From assembly GCA_023079485.1 (NCBI GenBank), contig CM041090.1, forward strand, positions 7,748,519-7,812,518: a DNA stretch of 64,000 bases, written 5' to 3'. A model generated the notes under the pieces. The model worked only from the letters and a program-made list of their open reading frames with translations, searched no databases and was not told where the DNA came from. Shown one piece after another: positions 12,194 to 24,148 of the stretch. Position 1 is the first letter of the stretch. Every line of letters starts with the position of its first letter. A program made the translations under genes and the position numbers. The DNA is from Archilochus colubris. Lineage: Eukaryota; Chordata; Aves; Apodiformes; Trochilidae.

Positions 12194-15100
12194 GGGAAAT
12201 TCAGTGAATGAGGAAAGCTACAATGTTTCACAGGATAATATCTTTGAGATAATACTTTCAAAAAGAAAAAAATAAGAAAGCTAGAGCCCCTTCTAAATCA
12301 CCTCAGAAAAACAAGCAAGTGGAGAGATATTAATGAACTATGTAAAGGAGCAGCAGCCAGGGGGACTCTGCTGCTCTGAACCATCTCAACAAAGCATTGC
12401 TGGACCACTGCCCCAACCATGTAGAAATCCAATCTACTTCTATTAAGTATTTTCAGTATTTGGCTCACCATACGCCATTATCCACTGCTGTACACTGTCC
12501 TGAAAGCTACACTGTTCTGAAAGCTTTAAAGTAAAAAGATGACCAAAGATTTCTAGTGAAACTGCCACAGTTTCCCTCCTCAGACTTCTGCAAGTGTGGC
12601 AAAAAGTTGTGTTGACATTGTGCAATCTTTGCAACGTGAACAAACCTGACTGCTACGTGAGAAAAACACCTTTCTCCTCACCTGGGGAGGAAAGTGGTGC
12701 GTATCAGGTTTCTCTCCCACAAGGGAAGTATTACTGCATATTATGCTAAGCAACACTCAGAAAGCTTAAGCTGCTCCTCCTTGATTATATATCCACTGCT
12801 CTCATAATTTTTCAAGATTTAACAAAGCATTACAGAAAATTTGCAAAGCAACTATCATATCTGCTTCCCCAAGCACTCAAAATTCTAATTTCAGCTCCTG
12901 TGATAATGGAGTCTCTTGCATTTATAAATTACATTAAGAAAGCCAGTGAAATGGAAAACATTGCATTGACTGAAATTCTCCACTAGTTAGTTTACATATT
13001 GCAGCTTCAAGCAGGTGGGGGCTTTTTTTTGTTTGTTTTTTGGTTGGTTCATTGTTTTATTTAAAAGAGTTTTTCCTTTTAATTACTATGATTTGTTTGC
13101 ACCAAAAGAAAAATCACTGCTGTCTGTAGGATACTGTGTCAGCTTGTCATTACTAGGAGGAAAAAGCCACCAAACGGTAATTATCTATGGTCTTCTTTGA
13201 TGTTTTAAAACAGCAATGAGAGATGGAATACATAAGGTAGGAAAAAGACTACTTTAGGCAGAGAGGTATCTGCATCTATTTCTCTCTACTGCAGTTTTTT
13301 CTTCCTGCTTCTGTCAAACTGGACTCAAGAATCCCTTTTCCTAAGTTAATTGCCCGAAAAACGACTCCAGTGTTGCTCTGTATCCTAGCTTGCTCCTTCG
13401 TATTCCGACTTCAAACATTTGCTAAGCCCATCTCTGCTTTTAAACCAAGTCATGGATCATCCTGTACCATCACGCCTGATGCTCACACACACATTTTCTC
13501 CAGAAGAGTATCTGACATGTTGGTTCTACACAGAAGGCTGTAATAGTCCTTAGTTCTAGTCTCACTCCTCACAGCACTGTGTAGAAATCATTCCAGCCCA
13601 TCACCAATCTCTGACACCTTTGGAAATTTAGGCTCTATTGACTAAAAAAAATGGCCCAGGCCAACACCAAATAATCTCTGTTAGCTATCAATATCCACTC
13701 ACCCACACATAAGTATTTCAATTATCTTTTAAACTGAATCAGCACTGGACCAAAGAATTAAGCTACACAAACAGACAGCTCAGATGGCATCTTCTATAAG
13801 AGCAGCAACATCAGAAATATCCTAGTAAAAACTCCAGTGTGACAAGGCCTTTTAAAGCAGAAGCAGCTGCTTTAGTGATAGGCTGTTACATGGTACATGG
13901 GGCTTAGATATTTTTCCACCTTGCCTATCTTGACTACTTAAACTATTTTCTTTTGAGATGAGTGCTTATTCATTCCAAATACAAGAATATTCCAACCTTC
14001 AGGCTTTTATGCACTTCCAGAGAACAAACAGCAGCAGCATCTTGCCATGGGATAACAAAGAATGATCTTTTAGGAACTGGTTTCCTGACTGACTTTTTGA
14101 CTTTGCAGGCCCTTTCACTCCCCAAGCTTCACATGATGTGATCAAAGAACAGTTTTGGAGGCCTCAGTCTATGGCCAGACAAAATTGAAAACTGTACTGA
14201 AACTTTGGTGATCTGAAAAAGCAGAATGCAATATCTACATTACACGAGTTAAAGGACTTGACAAGGAATAAGATTACTTTATGTGGTTATCTAAACATCT
14301 GTATAAATAAGGAGTCATCCACAATGATGTTTACAGTCTAACCAATTACGAAAGGCAATAAATGAGCATAACAGACAATATGCAGCAAGATGAAAAAAGA
14401 GGCTGAAGTATGTTGACAAGACTACATGGATAATTCCTTAGACTGAGCATCAAGCATTTTAGCTACAGAAGAGCTGCAGTACCCAATGAGCAGACAAAAA
14501 TATTGCCAACTCCTGTATTGACTGACTTGATCACCATACCCAAAGCTGCAGAGAAATCACAACAGATTTCAAGAAAGTCATAAGAAACTCTTTCTGTCTG
14601 CACCACAAGATCTCTCCTGTCACATTAGATCTAAACAAATTTGAGGAATTTTTCACCTTCCATTTGCAAATCTGTCATATTGTTTCTGCTAAGCTTCACA
14701 CATAAGCTGTTTACTTATCTGCTTGGTATCAGAGTACATAGTTTAGTGGTTTAGAAAATAATTCCTCCTTCTTAACAGACCCCGGTAATTCTCCTCTCGA
14801 GGGCAACAGCTGGAGAATGTTCTGCAACATATTCATTAAAATCCCAATGCCACAAGATGTGTTCTTTCAGGTCAGACAGGCTGCTCCTGCTTTTCAGCTA
14901 ATCTACCATGAAATATGCATAAGCCTTCAAAAGAAGAAACCGCCTAGATGACAAAATGTTCAAAGAAACAGCACATCCATTGACTGTGAACTTCAGTCTG
15001 GAGTTGTAGGGCTGTATGAGAACTCCAGTATCCATTTGTTTCTAATGGGTTGTCAGAAGATTGGATTCTGTACTTGATAGACCTAGCCTAAGTTCCCAGG

Positions 15101-16599
15101 CTTTCTGGTACAGACTTCTTTGAGCTTACACACATTGCTCTACTCAGCAACACAAGGCTGTAGATGACTGGAGAATGAAACTGTCCTAAATTGTAGCCGA
15201 GGTGGTTGACTTGCAATATCTCACTGCCTTAAAAGATTGGCGTCTGACCTGAACCACTTTTGAAAACTCTAACCAGGGTATGGTGTCAAAAAACAGAGCA
15301 TTCAACTACCTTAAGAAATCTGCAGCTATCCCTTTTGGTATTTTTTCTATAGCATGTAAGGACTTACCCACCTAAGTATGCATTTTACTTCCACTCAAAT
15401 GCACTGAGTCTGGCTGGTTCTAACCTTACAACTACAACCATTTTGTTTCACTTTTGAAACATATCTTTTGTTGAAAGTTCCAAAATTGCTACAAAGTTAG
15501 GTAGAATTCCATTACGATCTGTATAGATGTCTGATTGATATTTTGGTTTGCAGCACCATTTTGGGACTGGGTTAGAAAAGGAGAAAAGTGGAACTAAATA
15601 AAGCATTATAGCCTTTTGCCATCTCTAGATGGTTTCACATGGTTTTACAGAAACACAGACTCTATCCTTTTGGTATATGTACTCTCTGTACAGAATGTCA
15701 GGTGTGCACTTCTTAAATTCTTCAGCTTGATAGGCACAATCCCCTCCCCACTCATTTTCTAATCACCAGCTCTCTGTCCTATGAGTGACATTCAAAAGAT
15801 CATTTATAGATAAAAACAGGCATGGCATAGCTCCCAGACACAAACCAATGCTATTCTCTCACAGTAAAATAGCTGTTGCTACTAAATATATCCAAAAATC
15901 CCCACTGAATACTGGTAAACACAGAGCTAAACATCCATTTTTGTTGAAAGCAAATGAATTCAGCATAATGTTGTCTATATAAGTTAATTAGTCTTTCAGG
16001 AAGGAAATAATAAGCATGAGAAAGGCAATTAGGTCAGTCACAAATCTAACTCAGACAATGGGATAACCCAAATGTTTGAGACCAGAAAAATATAGTTACA
16101 ACTTATTAAATATGAAAGACATCTTACAAAAGAACACTAGGACTTAAATGGGGAAATAGCCAAGTGAGTCATTGTAGTGATTAAAGCTACAGATTACGGA
16201 AAACAAAACAAAACAAAACAACAATTCTCTTAAAAAAAAAAAAGCAACATATCTCAGAAAAAGGTATGAAAGCCTCACATTCCATGGAATGAGTTAGTTT
16301 AAGTTCCATGAGAAGTGTCTTTGGCATAATAAAGAATTTTATTATTAAAGTTTCAAAGGAACCATGTTTTTTCTGTATTAAACAGGCATGAGTAGCAACA
16401 TTTAAAGAGCAAGTGAAAGGGTAACTTAAGCTTTAACAGGTTTTTTCACCCATTAGCACCACTGCAGATGCATCTGCAAGCTCCAGCAAGTCACAAAGGA
16501 CCCATGCTACTCATGGACATTATTCATCAACCTTATGCCATGTTCAAAGTTGCTCAAGTATCAACCATATAGACTTGACTGGAACCAAACAGACTATTT
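12194..16599. other. Unique AT-rich non-coding DNA
   Basis: No gene, RNA or recognised repeat is seen apart from a T-rich patch near 13024-13075 and a (CAAAA)n tract at 16198-16222. Open frames here are all short (about 60-66 codons) and featureless. Confidence 0.55.
16198..16222 (+). repeat. (CAAAA)n simple repeat
   Basis: Four to five tandem AAAAC units are followed 10 bp later by a run of 12 A (about 16232-16243). This is a short microsatellite with no sign of an attached retroelement. Confidence 0.85.
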
Positions 16600-17240
16600 T
16601 AGCTGAAAGGAACATATAACCATCATCTACTCCAATCGCCTGACCAATTCAGGGCTGACCAAAAGTTAAAGCATGTTTTTAAGGGCATTGTCCAAATGCC
16701 TCTTAAATACAGGCTTGGACATCAACCTAAGTGTTTGACTGCCTTTTCAGTAAAAAAGTGTTTCCAAATGTCCAGTCAAACCCTTCCCAGCTGGCACAGC
16801 TCTGAACCATTTCCATGCATCCTGTTATTGGACACCAAGGAGAAGAGTTCAGGACCTCCCTCTCCACATCCCCTCCTCAGGAAGCTATAGAGAGCCACAA
16901 GGTCACCCCTCAGTCTCCTTTTCTCCAAGCCAGACAATCCCAGAGTCAGCTTCCCCACAGCCTTCCAGCAGCTTTGTTACCCTCCTCTGGATGCACTCAC
17001 ATATCTTCACACCCATCTTACATTGTGGGGACCAGAACTGCTGCTTTTGATAGGCTGGTGATGCTGTGTTTGATGCACCCCAGGATGGAGTTGCCCTTCT
17101 GGCTGCCAGGGCACAGGGCTGGCTCACACTGAGCCTGCTACCAACCAGCACCCTCAGAGCCTTTCTGCAGGGCTGCTCTCCAGCCCATTCTCCCAATTTT
17201 CACTCATGCCCAGCATCACTCTGTCTCAGGTGGGAGGGCA
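16600..17240 (-). mobile_element. CR1 LINE, older subfamily (-)
   Basis: On the + strand it reads as a reversed CR1 of a different 3'-end type from the others: 'ACTCCAATCGCCTGACC' (16630-16646), then 'AAAGCATGTTTTTAAGGGCA' (16667-16686) and 'TTGTCCAAATGCCTCTTAAA' (16687-16706). It passes into reversed ORF2, where the minus strand encodes pieces such as '[21 protein letters not shown]' (about 16860-16950) and 'RVTKLLEGCGEA' (about 16950-16990). The right part (17030-17240) corresponds to the ORF2 C-terminal region just downstream of the RT core. Frames are broken and CpGs are nearly absent, so it is old and inactive. It resembles CR1-X/Y-type consensus from memory; the subfamily needs an alignment. 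Confidence 0.88.
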
Positions 17241-18464
17241 CGACCACTGAATGGTTTGGTTTTTTTTCTCAAATAAAACACAAATATATGCCTAGAGATC
17301 TGTAAGTAACCTAAATAAAAATTCAACAAACCAAACCAAAGAACATTAGAAAACTTTGCACCAAAAATAACTGCAGCCTGTGAGAAATTGCCTTAACACC
17401 AGTAGCTCCTAAATCAGTTGGCAGTTTTTGAAGAATATTATCCCTATGATGCTCAAAGACTTCCTCACGGAAGCAAAAGTTAAATTTTACAAGGGAAGCC
17501 CAAACTGTCAGTGTATTTCAGCTTTCATCTGCAGAGTTGTGTTTTTACAGAGCTATCAGCTACGGCTCCAACTTTCAGCTTTGCTTTTGCCTTTTACAGC
17601 ATCTCTCAGGTCTCAGTATTAAGAGCATATAAATCTGCATTCAAGTGTATCAAACATTTATTGAAGAACTTCATTCATGCCTAAGGAATGGCATTTCTGG
17701 CTTTAGCAAATAATAACCTAATACTGTTCTTCTAGAAAAATCACTGCTTAGGAAAAGTTTTAAATCTGTTTTCTATATATCTGATGTATGACAGTTTTTA
17801 ATAAGACTTGACAGAAAATCAACTGAGTGTATCTTGAACGTGGTTTATTTTAGGGAACTGACCTCTTTAATAACCTTTGATCCACCCTACACAAAAGTCT
17901 GGCAGGAATCAATAGATGATTTCTTACGTATTCAGCAGAGCCAAATGCACATGCATGTGTCTGCGTGTTCATTCTATTACGATCTTTCCATCTATTTACT
18001 GAACTTTCTTTTCCAGTTTTTTTTTATTTATTTAGTCTCCAGAGACACACGGCAAATATTTCACAGGGCAACCAGATAAGGCAACTTCACCAAGCTCAGC
18101 AGGGATGGAAAAAATTGCAAAGCTGCTCCTGCTTCCCTGGTCTATTTTTTTAATGGAGAACAGCTGAGATGCAGCTGGAACACAGCTGTCAGCTTGTATT
18201 TCCCAAATCTGCACTAAAATAACAACTACAGCTTGATCATATGATAATTATCTTGGAATTAGAGCCCTGAGTTTGAGACATTACACACAATTAGAAATTA
18301 GCCAAGAGCCTGAGGATGACAATAAACACAAGTCTGAAAAGCTTGGAGGTTTGGACAGATTCCTCTTCAACGTTTGTTAGTTCAGTGCCATCTTCCATGA
18401 GGTAAAGACCTCAGGAACAACATTAATGCTTTGCTCTTCCCCAGTGCTTTCAAAATACTGTCCT

Positions 18465-18501
18465 CAAAAAAAAAAAAAAGAAAAAAAATAAGAAAAAAAA
18501 A
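18465..18501 (+). repeat. A-rich low-complexity tract
   Basis: About 37 bp are nearly pure A with three G and one T. I do not recognise a LINE or SINE 3' end immediately upstream, so it is annotated only as low complexity. Confidence 0.85.
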
Positions 18502-19444
18502 TTTGCAAATACCAGGACACTTCCATGTGAAGTAGATAAGCGATAATCTGAAGCTGAAAGGAGCCTTAAACCTCATCCTGAAAGGCAGTGTAATTCTGTT
18601 TCCACTGGCTAGCTGTTTTTTCTTTAGAAACTAACAATTTCTGAGGTAACCTACGAACAGAAAGCAGCTAACATCCCCTCCTTTTGCTACCTAATAAACA
18701 GACTGCTTTAACCCAAAACATAGCAAATACCTTGAAAGGGAGGAATATAAGGGTTTACTTTAAATACTTTAAAACAAACAAACCAGGTTTGTTAATTTTC
18801 TGCAATCTTTCTGCTCAGAGGTTTGTATTTACCACCTAGTCTCAACAGATCAAACCAAATTTCACGTAACCCCAACTCATTTTAGTGAACTGGAATAAAA
18901 GTATCTGTGCCTATCTCAAGAGGAAGAAGTGAGATCCGTAACTCATTCTGTGACCTGAACATTTCTTGACATTCTTCATAATCTTTTCCTGTAACTATAT
19001 TTCATCTAGCATCAGTTGCTACAACTTAACTACCTATAAACATGAATCTAACTCCAGAAATCAAAAACAAGAAAAGAAAAAAAACCAAACATCAAAAAGG
19101 CCCCACACTTCACTGAGCCACCCTGACCATGAAATCAATTTAAAATCCTCAGCAAGTAATTTTCAAATACTCTATCACAAGTAAGCACAGCAGAAATGAG
19201 GTGACAATGACAAATTCTACATATGTTAATATAAACCACAACTTCACAGAAGAAAATAATTCAGAGAAAATATTTTTAGATGAAACACATTTTTGGTAGA
19301 TTGAAGAGGTGAGGAGAATGAACTCCACATTGATATGCAAAGGAGGAAGAAAAGTTTGATGACCTCATAGCAAATGCACTACAGGATTACAGGGTACATT
19401 GAGCTAGTTGTTATTTAATAGCAGTCTTTTAAAGAGGACACCAG

Positions 19445-19520
19445 TGTCCCATTTTACCCAGGACAAAAATAAGGCTTAGAGAAAATGCAACTGTGTTAAT
19501 CATGGTCCCTGAGTCAGTAA
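19445..19520 (-). repeat. Weak MIR/amniote-SINE-like relic (-)
   Basis: The + strand reads 'GTCCCATTTTACCCAGGACA' (19445-19464), then an 'AAGGCTTAGAGAAAATGCAA'-like segment and 'GTCCCTGAGTCAGT'. This follows, with many changes, the reversed MIR core 'CCCATTTTACAGATGAGGAA ... GAGGCACAGAGAGGTTAAGT'. Similarity is by eye only, and a chance match is possible. Confidence 0.4.
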
Positions 19521-21522
19521 ACAAAACTTTTGAGGGAGAGTTTAAGTTCAAGGATGTGAGCTTCTCTAATTTTCATGTGGCAGTCAATCACTAATCAAAC
19601 AACACATGCACTGAGATATCCTCTTTCAAATAACCAAATAATCCTTAATATTTGTCCTTTTAAAATAGGTGAGGTCACCAAGCCAGAGGAAAAAAGGTAT
19701 TCAAGAGTTAGGAGGGAAAAGGGTGTTGTTTACAAAAAGGTTTCTTTTTCACATCAGAGACTAAAATATAGTAAGCTTCTGTTAGTTAAGTATTCTGATG
19801 TTAATTTTCAATTTAATTATTTGCCATCATAAAAACTTATTTCAAGATAACAACACTTAATTTTGACAATTTCTATTTCACATTCATATCCAATGATGTT
19901 ATTCCACAGTGTCAAGAGAGATTTCTTGGCTAAGCACTACACTTGTTCCCACCCAGCATAACATGGGACTGATGAACACCAGCCTCCAGCCAGCTCCTTT
20001 CCAGCAGCTGTGCTACACTTGATACTTATGCCTCAAAATCATTTCAAGTTCTCCTTGTGAGAGTGACTGTGAATAACAAATTTTTTCTGGCTTGAGAGCT
20101 ATTGTCAGGATTTAATATAAACATGTCAGGCTTCAGTCTGAAATGGGTCTCCTTTTCCACACCAGTCTCCCAAGTGAAAAATAAAAAATCAAAATGCTAG
20201 TTTAAGAAAGAGAAGTAATTTGCAGCACTGGTCTGAACTGACAGTGAAGAACAGACAAGAGGCCAGAGGAGAAACACAAAAATACAGGGGCAAGAGGGAT
20301 TTTTATCCATGATACAGCAAGTGCCTAGAAGCAATCAGTACAGTATTATCCTAACACCTTTTGTACCTTTTTCCAATACAAAAGCAAAGCCCACTCCTAA
20401 ACACACACCTGAGCTCCAAGGCTCTGACAGAAGAAAACCATGATTCCATGTGGGGTGTTTCCCTCTGCAAATATGGGACAATGTTCTTCAGTGAATTAGT
20501 TTATGATTTGAAAATCTTGTGAACAAGTATCTCCAGCAAAATTCTCAAAAGAACTGCAAAAGCAGTATGAGCAAGAGTACACTGGAAAACAAATGAGATA
20601 ATAAATAATAATAAATAACGTCCCTGAATTTGTTTTCTGTGCTTAGTTAGACATAGAACAAATCCAAGCTGCAAAATCATACCTCAGTTAAGGGGTTTAA
20701 AGTGGTGTAAGAATATGTTTAACACATGCCTGAGCTGACGAAGACTCCAGCAATTCAGATGATCAGTAAATTCAAAGTGTCTGTGAACCAGAATATACAT
20801 TTATATAATTTGTAAATAGCATAAAAGATTGGAAAATTTCAGAAACTAAGGTTATTGACCTAAAGTTATCCAAAGTATAGCTTTTAGGCTCATGGGATTC
20901 ATTAGTTTAGATTACACCAGCAAAGTGTGCTGAAACCAGTATCCCTCACACCCCAGTTCTCAACACATGGCAGCAGGGAAGCTGGAAAGCACACCAAACC
21001 AGCTGCATTCCCTCAACACCCCAAATCCATGACTAAAATTAGAGCTCAGAAGAGGAAATGCAGATCTAAAGCATGAACATGGTCTCTCTTAAAGGCTATT
21101 GTTCCCTGATTATAGTGGGACACAGGCAGCAAATGGTCATAACATTGCTTTTTGCATGAAGCAACAACTCTTAAGAGTTAAGGACTTGACATTTTTGTCA
21201 ACAGAGATGAACTCTCATGGACAGTTGGGCTGGCTGAGAGCAGAGCCAGGAAAGCTGAGCAGCCAGAACTCCCCATGAGGGACGTAGGTGTCTTCAAAAC
21301 ATTCTGCAGAGTCCCAAGAAGACTTTTCTTAAAGTCAGGCTGTTTGAAAAACAGGGAACCAGGAGATGCCACCTGCAATCTGCCCAGGCTCAGTGCTGAG
21401 AGAAGTGTATCCAGGCACAGTGTAACCCAGCACAAGAAAAGTTAAGCCATACTCCTTCCTTCCATGCATGGTCTCTACACTTCAAATGTGGTAAATATTT
21501 CCTCCGTGGAGGAGAACAGAAG

Positions 21523-21564
21523 TTATATATACACACACACGTATATATAAAAATATACATATAA
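21523..21564 (+). repeat. TA/CA microsatellite
   Basis: Alternating purine-pyrimidine sequence: TATATATA, then (AC)5, GTATATATA and ATATACATATA. It is short and interrupted, and is a plausible polymorphic marker. Confidence 0.9.
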
Positions 21565-24104
21565 ATGGTCTAATAATCTTGTCCCAAACAGTATCCTAGG
21601 TACAGGCCTACAAAATTCCTTTCACATAAGTAATCACAAACTAGTTAGAAAATATCAGATTAAGCGACCTTAATTACTTTATTTTTCTTATGTTCTCTCT
21701 CACATTTGGTGTATAAAATATAAAAGCCAAAAACTATTATTAAGCATGAATAAAAACCAAAAATAAGCACCCAAAACCCACAAAAAATACCCAAACAAAC
21801 AAAAAAACAGTTTGATGAACCTTAACAATCACCAGAGACAGTAAAGTAATGCTTTGGGAATAGCTCTGTTTTATTCTTTGTAATGGCACACCTCATACAC
21901 TTTTTTTATGCTTTTGGATATATTCTGATGATACATATGTTTTATGCAACAGCAAACTTCAAAAACATAGAGTGAGTCTAAACTTCGCATCTCTGGAGGG
22001 TTTTGAGACCTCTGGTGGCATATCTTCCATGCCTGATGAACATCATGGGACTCTGTTTCTTATCATAAAAATGGCAGTTTCCTCCCTTCACATTGCTATT
22101 CAATTCACAGGGCAGATCTTGAGATGTTTTTGAACACTATGCTAAATTTTTCTTAACTTTTATGTTCTAATTAAATACACTTTTCTTCAGGCATCAAAAA
22201 CCATGCTTAAAAGTCAAAGCAATTTTCTTAAGAATCATGCACAAGATCTATTGCTTCCCACTGAACAAGGACAAGGGCCAGACGTGCATTTCCAATTACA
22301 AATGCCCTACAGAAACATATAAAAACACTCATAAAAATGCATTTGTTTATATGGCAAAGAGATATGAATGGATTAATACTCTACACAGAAACTGCCACAA
22401 TAATATTAAGAGTTTATTCAACCTGCAAGAATTTTATCGAATCTTAAATCATGTCCCCTTCCTTCTTTCCTCCCCACATGCATCAATGGACTCTTGTGTT
22501 TTGGTTTGCAAATATTTAAAGTGGTGTGTCAAGTCCTGCTGCAGAAGCCTGATGGTCATGCCATGCTATGAATAACAGACTGAAAGTAGGGAAAACAGTT
22601 CCTAAATCAAATTACAGCTCTTGGGGATAAACACGTTTCCAAATGATGTAATTATAACAATATGTCACACTCCGCTGAAGACCTCATATAGCATTAAAGT
22701 AAAGAATGAGTGGGTAGGAAATATAAGCAAAGGATGACATAATATTGTTCAGTGCCAGCTATTGCCTGTTTTCAATCAGGCCAGACGTCAGAAAGTGACT
22801 TGGTAGGAAAAAAAGAAATCTCTCTAACAGTCAAGGGAATTTCTGTTTAAGTTGGGAGGCCTGTGTGCTAAGATCACGTTTGACCTTGCAATATAAATAA
22901 AGTAACCCTAATGAAGTGTGTACAGAGCCTGGGAAAGACAAGCCCCCCCATATATCCCCTCATACTGAGTCCCAAATAAAAACAGCAATATGACTTAAGA
23001 CTTGTCTGCAGAAAAGTGTATTATTTTATTTTCACCTCTGCATATATCCCATGCCAGTAAAAACTGCTGCATCACAAGCTCTTAATTTAGTCCCTTTTAG
23101 ACAGAAGAGAACTTTGGATGGTTGACCAGAAACCTGCCTGCACTAAACAACTCATAATTATGCTGACAGAAAACATGTATCTCAAACTTAGCTTAATACT
23201 TCATATGCACAAGTGAAACGAGTTGTATCTGGTTCAGACCTGGATCCTTGGTATGGTAGTAAATTGTATTATCAGCCTACAAAGTGAAGTCACTTGATTC
23301 TATCAAAACTGAATAAACTTCATTGTGGCTTTGCTATAATCCCCCTATGAGAACTGTGTGCATCATTATTTACCCAACTGTCATGTGGGTGGAAACAGGA
23401 GACGTGCACCTCTGGAAAATATGTGTGCAACTTCATGCAAGTCAATATAGTTGCACCTGTTTATACCAGCAATAAAGCTTGTCTCTGATGTCAACAGTGA
23501 TCTTATCTAGAGATAAAACAGTTCCTGTTTTGTCTGAAAAATTAAATACTTCAAAACATGTCAAGTCACTTGCAAATCCTGCCCATAAAGGCAAGAGGAA
23601 AAGCTTTAGAAGAATTACTTCCATAAAACAAGTAGCTTCTGGGGCCAGAAATCCTGAAGAGATTAACACCCTCCCTGCTCTCCTCTCTCCTGCTAGGAAT
23701 CTTCCATGACAGCTCTGGAGCCTGCCAAGCCCTCCCTGGTTTTTGCTTGGTCAACAACAGTGTCCTTTTTGGGAGCCCACAACAGCTCAGCCCTGAAGAC
23801 AACTGCCAGGCAAAAAGCAAGCAGCTTTCTGTCTATTCACCAGCCTCTTTCCAGCTGCTCTGAGTAATCAACAACATTGAAGGAAAATCACTGCTGACTA
23901 CAAGAGGAAGAGGAAAAGGGAGGGAAAGTGATGACAAACCAGCCAAGCACATTTCCTCTGTCAGTCTCCCTTACAGAATCAGCCATCCATTCGGTCCTCT
24001 TCCCTCAAACTCCCTTCTTCATTTCTATCACCCCTAGCCTAATTTAAAACTCCTTTTTCTTTTGGTGATCTGCTTGAAGTTTCTCTCCCCAGTCTGGTGA
24101 TTCT

Positions 24105-24148
24105 CATACAGAGAATTTCATACAGAAAATTTTTTCATACAGAAAAAA
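24105..24148 (+). repeat. Triple imperfect tandem repeat (CATACAGAAAATTT)
   Basis: The unit CATACAGA(G/A)AATTT occurs three times in a row, starting at 24105, 24119 and 24136, with spacing of 14 and 17 bp. The third copy runs into an A/C-rich patch. It looks like a small local expansion by slippage. Confidence 0.8.

Noticed and set aside
12031..12261. Minus-strand open frame overlapping the CR1 tail (12076-12261)
   Set aside because: It is a chance frame across the CR1 fragment and its flank, not a gene.
16815..17305. Several overlapping open frames on the + strand (16815-17132, 17066-17305)
   Set aside because: They are shadows on the antisense strand of the CR1 copy at 16600-17240.
22237..22575. 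112-codon open frame (+) with several cysteines
   Set aside because: The cysteine spacing does not form a known zinc finger or knottin pattern, and there is no exon-like boundary.
23660..23697. Pyrimidine-rich tract ending in TAG, preceded by a branch-point-like ATTAAC
   Set aside because: Acceptor-like form, but no donor of reasonable strength and no meaningful frame follows; such tracts are frequent in this composition.
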